In this document: piece by piece, positions 43,810-52,403 of the stretch | How positions within the stretch are numbered: position 1 is the stretch's first letter | Layout of the letters: every line of letters starts with the position of its first letter | NCBI GenBank assembly: GCA_947476185.1 | Contig: CANJPX010000002.1 | Location: forward strand, 66,810 to 130,809 | Direction of reading: 5' to 3' | Length of the DNA: 64,000 nucleotides | Source: Bacteroidota bacterium | Lineage (GTDB): Bacteria > Bacteroidota > Bacteroidia > 2-12-FULL-35-15 | Made by a program: the position numbers and the translations under genes | Notes under the pieces: model-generated | The model's database searches: none | Seen by the model: only the letters and a program-made list of their open reading frames with translations | Told to the model about the DNA's origin: nothing

Positions 43810-44709
43810 CTATTTTATTTCATTTGAAGCTGCACTATTTTTTATTGTAGGCAACATTTTCGATATATCACCTGTTTTTAAAGCATATACATGTTGCCTT
43901 ACCATTGAAGCCCAATAATCGGATGTTTTATCCTTAGTAAATGTTTCCCAGGAAATTGTCTTGCCAAAAGTAAAGGTAATCGTTTTACCCCTTTGTTTAT
44001 ACATTTCATCTACCAAAAAAAACATTTCGATATTCGCTTTTATTCCAATTTTTTTTCTCCAATATGCCAGATTGTAAAAAAATCTGGAGTTACTTCCATC
44101 AATATAAACAGGCACAATATTTTTTTTGTATTGAATAGCTTTGGTGATAAAACTTTTTTTCCAAACAAGATCTTCAATCTTCCCGCCTTTTTGTCTTCTG
44201 GAAACCAGTCCGGCAGGGAATATTAAAAGGCAGTCAGAGGAAGCGTATATCTCCTCAAATTTTTTCGTGTACTCGGAAGAATTTTTGCCATGCTTATTTA
44301 CCGGAATCAAAATAGAAGATAAATTTTTGAATGCCATCAAGAGATCATTCACAAAAAACTTAAGGTCTTTACGGTATTCGCCAACAACATCCATTAATGC
44401 AATTCCATCCAATCCTCCAAGCGGATGATTTGCGGCCATGATAACACCTCCACTTCGTGGAATGTTTTCGCCCCCGACAACAATTGATCTAACACCAAAT
44501 TCTTCTATGGCAGCATCCACAAAATCGTGACCCATGCGGTGCTTATTGCGTTCAACAGCAATATTCATTTCCTCCTGATGGACTGTACGAATGATATATC
44601 TCAAAACAAAGCCCGGTAAAAATCTTAATAATTTAGGATTTTTACCGGCAATTGCTTTTTTTACATCAATGAATTTCTCGGATAGGTTTTCAGGTGATTG
44701 CTCGGTCAT
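43810..44709 (-). CDS. PlsC-like O-acyltransferase, GlsA-like
   Basis: A 299-residue membrane-associated acyltransferase. The catalytic motif NHPLGGLDG places five residues between histidine and aspartate, where classic PlsC has four (HX4D). Other motifs: GGVIMAANH, LLIFPAGLVSR (FPEG-like block), KNIVPVYIDG and ITFTFGKTISW. The pattern fits the GlsA group that adds an acyloxy chain to N-acyl-glycine. It is upstream of the GNAT gene and nine bases apart, so they form an operon. The product could also be an ordinary lysophospholipid acyltransferase. Confidence 0.82.
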   Translation of the reverse strand: MTEQSPENLSEKFIDVKKAIAGKNPKLLRFLPGFVLRYIIRTVHQEEMNIAVERNKHRMGHDFVDAAIEEFGVRSIVVGGENIPRSGGVIMAANHPLGGLDGIALMDVVGEYRKDLKFFVNDLLMAFKNLSSILIPVNKHGKNSSEYTKKFEEIYASSDCLLIFPAGLVSRRQKGGKIEDLVWKKSFITKAIQYKKNIVPVYIDGSNSRFFYNLAYWRKKIGIKANIEMFFLVDEMYKQRGKTITFTFGKTISWETFTKDKTSDYWASMVRQHVYALKTGDISKMLPTIKNSAASNEIK

Positions 44710-44774
44710 AGTATGTATTGAAAATACTGTTCATCTCGTAAAATTAAGAAATATTAATAAACACGATAAATCGG

Positions 44775-45437
44775 CTAAGGATTAACAATAAACGGATAAT
44801 TTGTTTTTTGATATTTATCTTTTTTTACCCAATCTTTCATATTCACAGAGGTATCAAAAGGGCCATCTACAACAGCCATATTTATTATCCAGGCAGGTAC
44901 AATTCCACCCGGGTTAACCAATAACTCATATTCGACATCCACCAATCCATTTTTTAAAGGCTTAAGTGTCCATGATCCGCGGAATTCACGAACCCGAACA
45001 TGATCTTTTTCTTCGGGAATAAAATCCGGTAAACAAGTAACTTTTTGATAAACGATCTTGGTTTTCGGATCCTGAAACGTATTTACATCAACCACCATAT
45101 CACGATCATCAACCGGCCAGGGAGCGGCAACAGTCTGATAGCGGATCAAATGTTTATCCGAGTCTTTTTTAAGCACTTTGGATACGTCACACCTATATAC
45201 CCATTGAGGAAAAGAAGGAGCATCATTTAATAAAGCAATAATACTGGATAGCGAGGTTTTTAATTGATAAACAACTTTTAATTCTTTGTATTTCGAATTT
45301 TCCGCAATCCTGGAATAAACAGAAATTCCATTCTCGAATTTTTGGAGTTGCCAATCCGGCACTGATTTTTGAGAAACGTCAGGTTTGGAAAAAGGCAAAA
45401 AAAACAAAAGAAAAATAAAAGGATATTGATTTTTCAT
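44775..45437 (-). CDS. START/SRPBCC-domain lipid-binding protein, exported
   Basis: A 220-residue protein with an N-terminal signal sequence (MKNQYPFIFLLFFLPFSKP) and a START-type cavity fold (about 30-210): WQLQKFENGISVYSRIAENS, LNDAPSFPQWVYRCDVSKVL, RYQTVAAPWPVDDRDMVVD and RGSWTLKPLKNGLVDVEYELLVNPGG. The motif PWPVDDRD is characteristic. Such proteins bind lipids or hydrophobic ligands, here in the periplasm. It lies 65 bases upstream of the GlsA/GlsB pair on the same strand, so it may be involved in lipid handling; that is inference. Confidence 0.75.
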   Translation of the reverse strand: MKNQYPFIFLLFFLPFSKPDVSQKSVPDWQLQKFENGISVYSRIAENSKYKELKVVYQLKTSLSSIIALLNDAPSFPQWVYRCDVSKVLKKDSDKHLIRYQTVAAPWPVDDRDMVVDVNTFQDPKTKIVYQKVTCLPDFIPEEKDHVRVREFRGSWTLKPLKNGLVDVEYELLVNPGGIVPAWIINMAVVDGPFDTSVNMKDWVKKDKYQKTNYPFIVNP

Positions 45438-45674
45438 ACTATTAAGGTCACATCCTACTTCAGCCCAACCATATTTACATACATATTAAACGAATGATTC
45501 GGTTTGCACTGAAATAATAAAATCCTAGTACAAATATAGCCATCTATTTAAAGATTTGATGTGATATTTTTCACTCGTCTTTTTGACAAATACCCCAATA
45601 ACTGTTAATTGATAAAAAAAGAGGCTACCAAATAGGGCAGCCACTTTCCATTACATTATGAAGGAGTATTCGTG

Positions 45675-47456
45675 TTATTTAACTATAAGTCTTTTCGTTT
45701 CATTTCCTTTTATGGAAGAAGCGGTAATAAAATAGATCCCAGAAACTAATTTTTCAGAAAGGTCGATCGCGTACACATTTTCATTTTCATTTTCAACAAC
45801 TACGATCTTTGAGTAATGCTCTCTGCCTAAGGCATCATAAACAACTACAAGTAATTCATCACCTTTGGAGGCTGTCATAGAAAGGTTGACCTCTTTTCCA
45901 ATATTTGGATTTGGGAAAACATTAAAACTAATATCCTTGTTTTGAGTTGAGTTGTTTGTTACACTTCTTGATTGATCATTTTTACCATTATCTAAAATTT
46001 GACCCGTATTTCCATCATCTACAATCATATCATTTGCCATTCCGATAGGATTTGAATGAGAAGTATTTGGATCAATAACTTCATCAAAGCAATTGGTTGT
46101 CATGGTGTATTCTTTAGCGAAAGCTATTAACAGTTTATTGGTTGTTGTAAGTGTGCCGGAAGAAGCTAAATCAGAGGGAGTAATTGAAGTTGAAGTAACT
46201 GTGCTATCATTTATTGTAAATGCAACACCTCCACAAGTAGTTCCGCCATCAGAATTGGTTTTTATTAAATAAGTATCAAAATTCTTAGTCCCAATAGGAT
46301 TTACAGTGCCTGTAATAAAATATCCCCCTCCACACGTTTCAATAACATCGTACCCATTAAAATCTCCATTCGTTCCATATTTTTTAGTCCAAGCAATATC
46401 TCCAAATTTATCAAATTTAATTACACATATTCCTAAATTTATTGTTTGTTCTGGTGCAGTAATGAGTGAATCTTTAGAAACTGAACTATCCAAAATTGTA
46501 GAATCGTGATTAACTGTTTCTATTGTACCAACTAAAACAAATTGACCATCCGTAACTTGAATAAGACTGTTTGCAACTTCGTTTAAAACAGAGTTAAGTA
46601 TCTTAGAAAAAACAATATCCCCATTGCCGTCTGTATTAATAATAAAAATATCAGACCCATTACTAAGACTTGATGAAGAACCGGCAACCATTAAATTTCC
46701 ATCAACAGCCTGTAAACCCATATTTCCAAAATTATCATTTGAATCACCAATCACTTTTGACCACAATTTATTTCCATTATAATCAATTTTTACTAAATAA
46801 ACATCATAATCGCTATTTGTACTAAAACTATTTGATGCCCCTGTAATAATATATCCTCCATCAGTTGTTTTTTTGATTGAATTTGCAAAATCATCATTTG
46901 CCCCACCAAAGGTTTTATTCCATAAAAAATCACCTGCTGCATCCACCTTAAGGATAAACATATCTTCTAGACCTGCACCAAAACTTTCTGTATATCCTGC
47001 AATTAGATAGCAATTATCAGCAGTTACTTCAACAGACATAGCTGATTCATTTCCTAAACCACCATACACTTTTGACCAAAGTAAAACTCCATTAGAATCG
47101 GTTTTTATCAATAATATATCCGTACCATCACCTCCCATACTATTTGTTAGTCCAGCAATTAGATATTCGTTGTTAGAAGTCTTTTGAATTGTTTTGCAAA
47201 AGTCATCTCCATGTTCACCATATGTATTTGTCCAAACAGTATCTCCATTGCTATTCATTTTTACAATTGAAATATCAGAATCTCCCAGTCCAGAATTTTT
47301 TGAATTAGAAACAGATACCGAACCTCCGTTAGGATTTTGCAGAGAAGATACTCCGTAGTCTATATTCACTCCTCCGAACGATTTTTCAAATGTTGTTTGA
47401 GCAATCATAGTTGCAAGGCTCAAACTTAGCGAGATGATGAGTAGTGGAGCTTTCAT
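45675..47456 (-). CDS. Secreted repeat (beta-propeller-like) protein with T9SS type A sorting domain
   Basis: A 593-residue exported protein. Signal peptide (1-20), about seven repeats of 45-55 residues of the form W-x-K-x-x-G-G-...-D-G-G-Y-I-I-x-G-x-T/A-N/S-S (TTDGGYIITGASNS, DVYLVKIDYNGNKLWSKVIG, DMFILKVDAAGDFLWNKTFGG), like SBBP-type beta-propellers, then a variable linker and a type A sorting domain (NVFPNPNIGKEV ... VSGIYFITA ... KRLIVK). Function is unknown; it is probably a surface structural or adhesion protein. It stands alone, downstream of a long empty region. Confidence 0.8.
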   Translation of the reverse strand: MKAPLLIISLSLSLATMIAQTTFEKSFGGVNIDYGVSSLQNPNGGSVSVSNSKNSGLGDSDISIVKMNSNGDTVWTNTYGEHGDDFCKTIQKTSNNEYLIAGLTNSMGGDGTDILLIKTDSNGVLLWSKVYGGLGNESAMSVEVTADNCYLIAGYTESFGAGLEDMFILKVDAAGDFLWNKTFGGANDDFANSIKKTTDGGYIITGASNSFSTNSDYDVYLVKIDYNGNKLWSKVIGDSNDNFGNMGLQAVDGNLMVAGSSSSLSNGSDIFIINTDGNGDIVFSKILNSVLNEVANSLIQVTDGQFVLVGTIETVNHDSTILDSSVSKDSLITAPEQTINLGICVIKFDKFGDIAWTKKYGTNGDFNGYDVIETCGGGYFITGTVNPIGTKNFDTYLIKTNSDGGTTCGGVAFTINDSTVTSTSITPSDLASSGTLTTTNKLLIAFAKEYTMTTNCFDEVIDPNTSHSNPIGMANDMIVDDGNTGQILDNGKNDQSRSVTNNSTQNKDISFNVFPNPNIGKEVNLSMTASKGDELLVVVYDALGREHYSKIVVVENENENVYAIDLSEKLVSGIYFITASSIKGNETKRLIVK

Positions 47457-48168
47457 GGTGTTTAGAATTAATGATTATTACATCACAAAGAAACACCAAG
47501 TATAAAAGCTATCATAACCGAAGTAATAAAATACAGGACGCATGTAAGAAATTTCAACAATTAGACTATTTGTCAGAATTCAAATTAGTAGTAAGCACAC
47601 ACAATCAATACAACACAAGGTTTATTGCTCACCCTATCTTTCATATTGATCTTTCTAAAAAATAAAAATTCATGTCCATAAAGACTATTTTAAAAAATAA
47701 GAAACTGGTGCTTGAGCATAAATTAAAAATTCAAATAGACCATTTTGGGCATCAATTCCATTTTTGGTTTTTTTAAAAACGCAAAGTATAAATCTGTCAA
47801 AAAATAAACAATAAAAACATTTTTCCTAAATATTCTCCAATTGTTAGATCCTAATTTACATCCAAATTTTTGGGATGTTTTTTTTATTTCTACTAAAATC
47901 TATTCACTTTTGTAGCTAAATAGTTTCATTTAGTATATATATATGACAAATTTGAACAAAAACTTGATTTGAGAGCAACCTTTTCTTTGATTTTTTCGTT
48001 CAACAATTGTCTGTTTATAGAGTTATTGTGACAGATGTAAGAATTTCACGAAATCTTGGGCGAATGAGGTTAAAAGTATGTTTTATGCCATATTTTTTTC
48101 TTAACTTTATCGCTCTATACAATTCAATAACTCATTACGTTTTTTATTATTTAATACCCAATTTTGTC
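47457..48168. other. Long AT-rich intergenic region
   Basis: Between two divergent secreted-protein genes. It includes a TATATATATATG run near 47934-47945 and several T-runs. I see no gene, no clear terminator and no exact promoter box; weak starts on both strands are possible. Confidence 0.4.
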
Positions 48169-48837
48169 ATGAAAAACAAACTAAACGTTAAGATTATTTC
48201 AATATTTATTTTATTGATCCTGTTTTTTAATATAAGGGCGGTTGCCCAAAATGTTGCGATCAATACTACCGGCACAGCCACAAACCCCAGTGCCGGACTA
48301 GATGTTGATTTTCCAAATAAGGGACTGTTAATACCTCGTGTGCCTTTAACAGCAAGCAATGCTGCAGGGCCGATTGCTGCCCCAGCAACATCATTATTGG
48401 TATATAATACTGCAACTGCTGGCGCTTCCCCTAATCAGGTGACACCTGGATATTATTGGTGGGATGGAAGTAAATGGAAAAGATTTACTGACAATGATTT
48501 TTCAACAACAGCAGAATCCACTACACTTTTTGTTTTTGCCTCTACAACAAGATCAAGTATCACTGTTACAACACAAGCAGGAGATAAAGTGCTTTTAACT
48601 GGTGAATACAGCTTTAACAAGGTTACTGCCTCTTGGTGTGCTTTGGAATTTTGGAGAGGGGCAACTGAAATTTACGAAGGCGCAGGATATTCTGGAGCTA
48701 CGGATAACTTTCTTTTTATTCAATGGGTAGACACCCCTGGAGCTGGAACATGGACTTATAATTTAAGAACTTCCTTAGGAGCTGGAAGTTACAACACATA
48801 TGGTGCATCAATTAATGCAATAATTCTTAAACAATAA
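48169..48837 (+). CDS. Secreted protein with tail-fibre-like domain
   Basis: About 222 residues from the ATG at 48169 (MKNKLNVKIISIFILLILFF, signal peptide ending RAVAQ); the frame extends upstream to 48007 without a plausible start. The N-terminal part contains GLDVDFPNKGLLIPRVPLTASN, seen in many Bacteroidota exported proteins that share features with phage tail-fibre stalks, then YYWWDGSKWKRF and a C-terminal beta-rich domain (TTRSSITVTTQAGDKVLLTGEYSFN). No sorting domain is seen. First gene of a three-gene run (gaps of 19 and 19 bases) of secreted proteins. Confidence 0.65.
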   Translation: MKNKLNVKIISIFILLILFFNIRAVAQNVAINTTGTATNPSAGLDVDFPNKGLLIPRVPLTASNAAGPIAAPATSLLVYNTATAGASPNQVTPGYYWWDGSKWKRFTDNDFSTTAESTTLFVFASTTRSSITVTTQAGDKVLLTGEYSFNKVTASWCALEFWRGATEIYEGAGYSGATDNFLFIQWVDTPGAGTWTYNLRTSLGAGSYNTYGASINAIILKQ

Positions 48838-48856
48838 GTGTAAAAATCTTACTAAC

Positions 48857-49249
48857 ATGAAAAAAATATTTCTATTTATTTTAACAATACTGTCATTTTC
48901 CCAAGTATTATTTTCTCAATCTGAGCGGAAATATACTGATGATGAAAAGTCGAGATTAAAACTATGCGCCACTTTAGCAACTTATGATACTGTAGTATCA
49001 TTTGACAATGCTGTCGGTGAAGCATATTACACTCTAGTTATTAGCTCATTTAAGGAGAATTTAACTATCCCAAAATTCTCTTTTTCCCCATTATCCGGAA
49101 ACGACAAAAGTAAAATTGACGGCATCATTCAAATACTCAATGAAGCAAAACAAACCCCTCCAACTTGGGACGATTTGCTTATTAAACAAACTCAATATCA
49201 AATATGGCTAGATAAGAGTATACGTAAAAAATCAAAATATAAAAATTGA
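48857..49249 (+). CDS. Small exported protein of unknown function
   Basis: A 130-residue protein with a signal peptide (MKKIFLFILTILSFSQVLFSQ) and a mature part of about 109 residues with a strongly basic end (KSIRKKSKYKN) and charged helices (YTDDEKSRLKLCATLATYDTVVSFDN). No family is recognised. It is the middle gene of a three-gene run of secreted proteins, so it may act with its neighbours. Confidence 0.6.
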   Translation: MKKIFLFILTILSFSQVLFSQSERKYTDDEKSRLKLCATLATYDTVVSFDNAVGEAYYTLVISSFKENLTIPKFSFSPLSGNDKSKIDGIIQILNEAKQTPPTWDDLLIKQTQYQIWLDKSIRKKSKYKN

Positions 49250-49268
49250 TTTAATTGCAAAAACAACA

Positions 49269-50546
49269 ATGCGATCGATCCTATTAACAATATTATTCTT
49301 TTTATATTATTCTTTCTTGAGTTTTTCACAGGGGAGGTTAGTTATGGACAACGACCCCTATATTGTTATTGCAAATAGTGCATTTGTTGTGCTTGATAAT
49401 AGCAACACGAACGCCCTCACACAAACTGGCACAGGGGGAAGAATCATTTCGGAATCAGAAACAAACCGTATACGCTGGAATATTAGTAATGCTACAGGAA
49501 CATATATTATACCTTTTTACGATAATGATGCAGTTCCAGTAAGTACTCCAACGAATGAAATCCCCGTGACAGTTGTAATTGGAACAGGAGGTACAGCTGG
49601 TGCTACTAACCATATAGATTTTTCAACCTATGATGGAGGATCCGACAACAATACTTTTCGTCCTACAGGGGTTACAAATATGGGTAATGTGACCGTTCCA
49701 GCAGCTAATAATTCCTTACAGGTAACGGATCGTTTTTGGATCCTTGATGCAAACCATGCAGTAAAACCGGATGTTACCTTAAGTTTTACCTATGTTGATC
49801 TGGAAAATGCTGCTCCTAATACCTTAGTAGAAGCTAATTTAAAGGCACAGCGCTGGAATGCAACTACCAGCGACTGGGATGGAATACTATTTCTTCCTGT
49901 AGGTTCTGCTAACACTATTACCAATATCGTTTCGGCTGTGACTGTCCCTTCTGCGGACTTTTATAGATCATGGACCTTAGTTGACTTTACAACTCCTCTT
50001 CCCATTGAATTACTAAGCAATGAGGTTAATTGTAGCGAAAACAATGTGATTGTAAAATGGACCACAGCTACTGAAACAAATAATAACTTTTTTACCATTG
50101 AAAAAAGTATTGATGGAACAAATTTTATTGCCATCGGAAATGTTTTAGGTGCTGGAAATAGTACAAGCCTTTTAACCTATTCCTTTACCGATTACAATGC
50201 ATATAACGGAACAAGTTATTATCGACTGAAACAAACAGATTACAATGGCAACACTAAAACATTTAATATAATTACTTCAGAAAATTGTAATACATCCGCT
50301 GTAAACATAAATGCCTTTAATGACCAAAGCGGGAATATCGCAATTGTGATAGACTCTGATATTAATGCAAATTACACTGCAACTTTATTTGATGCAATTG
50401 GAAAAAAAATTAATTCTAATACATTTGATGCTGTTAAAGGGAATAACACATTTAAATTGGATGCGTCTAATTTAAAATCAGGAATCTATTTTATTTCCAT
50501 AGATAATGGAAAAGAAAAGCTAACAAAGAAAATTTTTATTTTTTAA
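49269..50546 (+). CDS. Secreted protein with T9SS type A sorting domain
   Basis: A 425-residue exported protein: signal peptide (ending FSQG, about residue 20), a beta-rich domain (about 25-240) with GGRIISESETNRIRWNI and VTDRFWILDANHAVKPDVTLSFTY, and a fibronectin-like module (PLPIELLSNEVNCSENNVIV ... TETNNNFFTIEKSIDGTNF ... YYRLKQTDYNG) common before sorting domains. The C-terminus (KINSNTFDAV ... SGIYFISIDNGK ... KIFIF) is a type A sorting domain. Last gene of a three-gene run; function unknown, probably surface-associated. Confidence 0.72.
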   Translation: MRSILLTILFFLYYSFLSFSQGRLVMDNDPYIVIANSAFVVLDNSNTNALTQTGTGGRIISESETNRIRWNISNATGTYIIPFYDNDAVPVSTPTNEIPVTVVIGTGGTAGATNHIDFSTYDGGSDNNTFRPTGVTNMGNVTVPAANNSLQVTDRFWILDANHAVKPDVTLSFTYVDLENAAPNTLVEANLKAQRWNATTSDWDGILFLPVGSANTITNIVSAVTVPSADFYRSWTLVDFTTPLPIELLSNEVNCSENNVIVKWTTATETNNNFFTIEKSIDGTNFIAIGNVLGAGNSTSLLTYSFTDYNAYNGTSYYRLKQTDYNGNTKTFNIITSENCNTSAVNINAFNDQSGNIAIVIDSDINANYTATLFDAIGKKINSNTFDAVKGNNTFKLDASNLKSGIYFISIDNGKEKLTKKIFIF

Positions 50547-50599
50547 ATAGAATCTTATAAAAAAGGCAAACGTTATCAAATTAAGCTTGCCGAAACGAG

Positions 50600-50767
50600 T
50601 GTCATGCCTTCCCACACCCTTCGTTAAACTCAGGATGACCTCCGCGCAGTATATGCAGAGTAAAGTCGGAGTAGTTGAAATGAAAAGCTAATCAGACTAA
50701 TGAAAATAATCTTAATTTTCTCAAATACTTTGATGAATATGATTTCTCCGCTTCAGTCGAAATGACA
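50600..50767. repeat. Interspersed repeat material between secreted-protein operon and hemH
   Basis: Two segments look unlike coding or regulatory DNA: about 50600-50690 (GTCATGCC...CTCAGGATGACC...CCGCGCAG...GTCGGAGTAGTTGAAATG) and 50747-50767 (CCGCTTCAGTCGAAATGAC). The core GTCGAAATGAC and its reverse complement GTCATTTCGAC-like parts are typical of REP-like repeats. They resemble those at 51.84, 52.17 and 52.29 kb. Confidence 0.5.
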
Positions 50768-50787
50768 ATCTAAAGATGTTAAGAAAT

Positions 50788-51807
50788 TTAACTACTGGCC
50801 TTCAACACCATTTTTTTTAAGGCTTCGATCCATTTTGGAGAATCATTTAAACTTTCCACAAGGGTAATTTTTTCGCCACCATGTTCCTTGAAGATCTCAT
50901 TGTATTCTGTTCCGATCTCATAAAGCGTTTCTAAACAGTCGGCAACAAAAGCCGGTGAAAAAACCAATATTTTCTTTTTGCCTTCTTTTGCTTTTTCTCT
51001 GATTACCCTGTCGCTGTATGGCTTTATCCACTTATCATCCAACCGGGATTGGAAAGTGGTTTCATATTTTCCTTCAGGAATATTTAAGCCTTTTACCAGT
51101 TGGCGCGTTGTTTCAAAACAATTTGCACGATAACAATATTGATTTTTTTCTGTAATAGAATTACAACACGTCCCAAAGTTGCAGGAATTTGTTCCGTAAT
51201 GTGCAGCACCTTTCGTAATATGCCTTTCGGGCAATCCGTGGTAACTAAAGATCACATAGTCATAATCATTGATCGAATATTTTTTTGCAACATCCACACA
51301 AGCAGCAATAAAATCGGGATTGTCATAAAATTTTGAGATCACTTCTATTGAAGGAGTCACTTCCCATTTTTGCATTAAGCGGATCGCCTCGGCAACAGAA
51401 GATCCAGTACTGGATGATGCATACTGCGGATATAATGGGATCATGATAATTTTTTCCACATGAGCTTCACGCAACTTATTTAATGCTGATTCGAGACTTG
51501 GATTTTTATAACGCATCCCTAATTCAACAACAAAATTTTCGCCTAGTTCTTTTTGAAGCAACACTTTCATTTTATTGCTATTCGTTAACAATGGCGAGCC
51601 TTCTTTTGTCCAGATATGCTGATACAATTTCGCTGACTTGGATGAACGAAAGGGAACAATGATACCATTCACCAATATAAAACGACCGACAGGATTAATA
51701 TCAATTACCCGAGGGTCGTTCAAAAATTGTGTTAAATATTTTCTAACATCCGAAGTCTGCGGACTATCGGGCGTTCCAAGATTAATTAAAAGTACACCTG
51801 TTTTCAT
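50788..51807 (-). CDS. hemH: Ferrochelatase
   Basis: Inserts iron into protoporphyrin (or coproporphyrin) in haem synthesis. The 339-residue protein shows LINLGTPDSP at the N-terminus, MIPLYPQYASSSTGSS, the catalytic histidine in FSYHGLPERH, and the conserved glutamate in FVADCLETLYEIG. Between them lies an internal cysteine cluster (TNSCNFGTCCNSITE, then QYCYRANC) that in some bacterial ferrochelatases binds a [2Fe-2S] cluster. Family length is normal, so this is a loop variant. It is monocistronic, flanked by repeats on both sides. Confidence 0.94.
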   Translation of the reverse strand: MKTGVLLINLGTPDSPQTSDVRKYLTQFLNDPRVIDINPVGRFILVNGIIVPFRSSKSAKLYQHIWTKEGSPLLTNSNKMKVLLQKELGENFVVELGMRYKNPSLESALNKLREAHVEKIIMIPLYPQYASSSTGSSVAEAIRLMQKWEVTPSIEVISKFYDNPDFIAACVDVAKKYSINDYDYVIFSYHGLPERHITKGAAHYGTNSCNFGTCCNSITEKNQYCYRANCFETTRQLVKGLNIPEGKYETTFQSRLDDKWIKPYSDRVIREKAKEGKKKILVFSPAFVADCLETLYEIGTEYNEIFKEHGGEKITLVESLNDSPKWIEALKKMVLKASS

Positions 51808-51822
51808 TTGTATAATATTTTT

Positions 51823-51841
51823 TGTGTATGTGTGTGTGTTG
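51823..51841. repeat. TG dinucleotide tract
   Basis: A short run of TG/GT units (TGTGTATGTGTGTGTGTTG) between hemH and the end of the GIY-YIG gene. It is upstream of hemH and could vary in length between strains. Confidence 0.5.
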
Positions 51842-52156
51842 TCAGTCTGAGCAAGTCGAAGACTGTGCGTTGGATTTTGATTTTGACAATTCTGGTAATA
51901 AGTGAAAATCTTGATTAATTAATGCGTCTTTCTTTTTTCTATTCCATCCTTTTATTTTTTTTTCAAAAGATATAGCTGAAGTTGGATTGTTAAACATCTC
52001 ATAAAAAACAATTTTTAAAGGTCTTTTCGTAAAAGTATAACAATTTCTGTTTAACCCTATTTCATGTTGCAGAAATCTTTTTTCCAGATCGTTCGTAACA
52101 CCGATATAGTATGATTTATCTGAACACTCCAATATATAAACGTACATTATTTTCAT
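51842..52156 (-). CDS. GIY-YIG nuclease-superfamily protein
   Basis: About 104 residues counted from the ATG at 52156 (MKIMYVYILECSD); the long frame to 52210 would translate repeat sequence (CHFELVEEF) and is rejected. The YVYILE strand and YYIGVTNDLEKRFLQHE form the GIY-YIG motif, with catalytic arginine and a later glutamate in AISFEKKIKGWNRKKKDALI. Members of this stand-alone group (UPF0213-like) are small and of unknown role, perhaps DNA repair or mobility. The last residues (NAQSSTCSD) are encoded by repeat-like DNA, as is the DNA just before the start, so the gene is bracketed by repeats. Confidence 0.75.
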   Translation of the reverse strand: MKIMYVYILECSDKSYYIGVTNDLEKRFLQHEIGLNRNCYTFTKRPLKIVFYEMFNNPTSAISFEKKIKGWNRKKKDALINQDFHLLPELSKSKSNAQSSTCSD

Positions 52157-52171
52157 AAGCCAAGCCCCCGC

Positions 52172-52386
52172 AAACTCTTCGACAAGCTCAAAGTGACAAC
52201 GCGCATCCAAAATTAATATTCATTTTTTTTAACCTCAATGGACTATGTTAATTAGTGGAAATATACACAATCTTTAAAACATCAAACCGCTCGAAAACTC
52301 TTCGACAGGCCCAGAGTTACAGTGCACATCCAAAATTAATATTCGTTTTTTTCTAAACATCAATTTACTATGTGACTCAGTGGAAA
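52172..52386. repeat. Two diverged tandem copies of a 123-base repeat unit
   Basis: Copy 1 (about 52172-52260) and copy 2 (about 52294-52386) share ACTCTTCGACA, then a GCATCCAAAATTAATATTC / ACATCCAAAATTAATATTC block, then TCAAT...ACTATGT...AGTGGAAA. The matching positions are offset by 123 bases. The unit contains the TTCGACAAGCTCA-type core common to interspersed repeats in Bacteroidota. Confidence 0.7.
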
Positions 52387-52403
52387 AAAATCGAAATCAA
52401 AAA

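Noticed and set aside
47444-47665. 73-codon plus-strand frame in the 47.5 kb gap
   Set aside because: No conserved features, weak start and overlap with the start of the divergent gene.
51823-51841. TG tract as a phase-variation switch for hemH
   Set aside because: It is short and interrupted, and lies outside a coding frame or an identified promoter; no evidence for switching.
52156-52210. N-terminal extension of the GIY-YIG protein
   Set aside because: Encoded by repeat DNA upstream of the first conserved strand; translation more likely begins at 52156.
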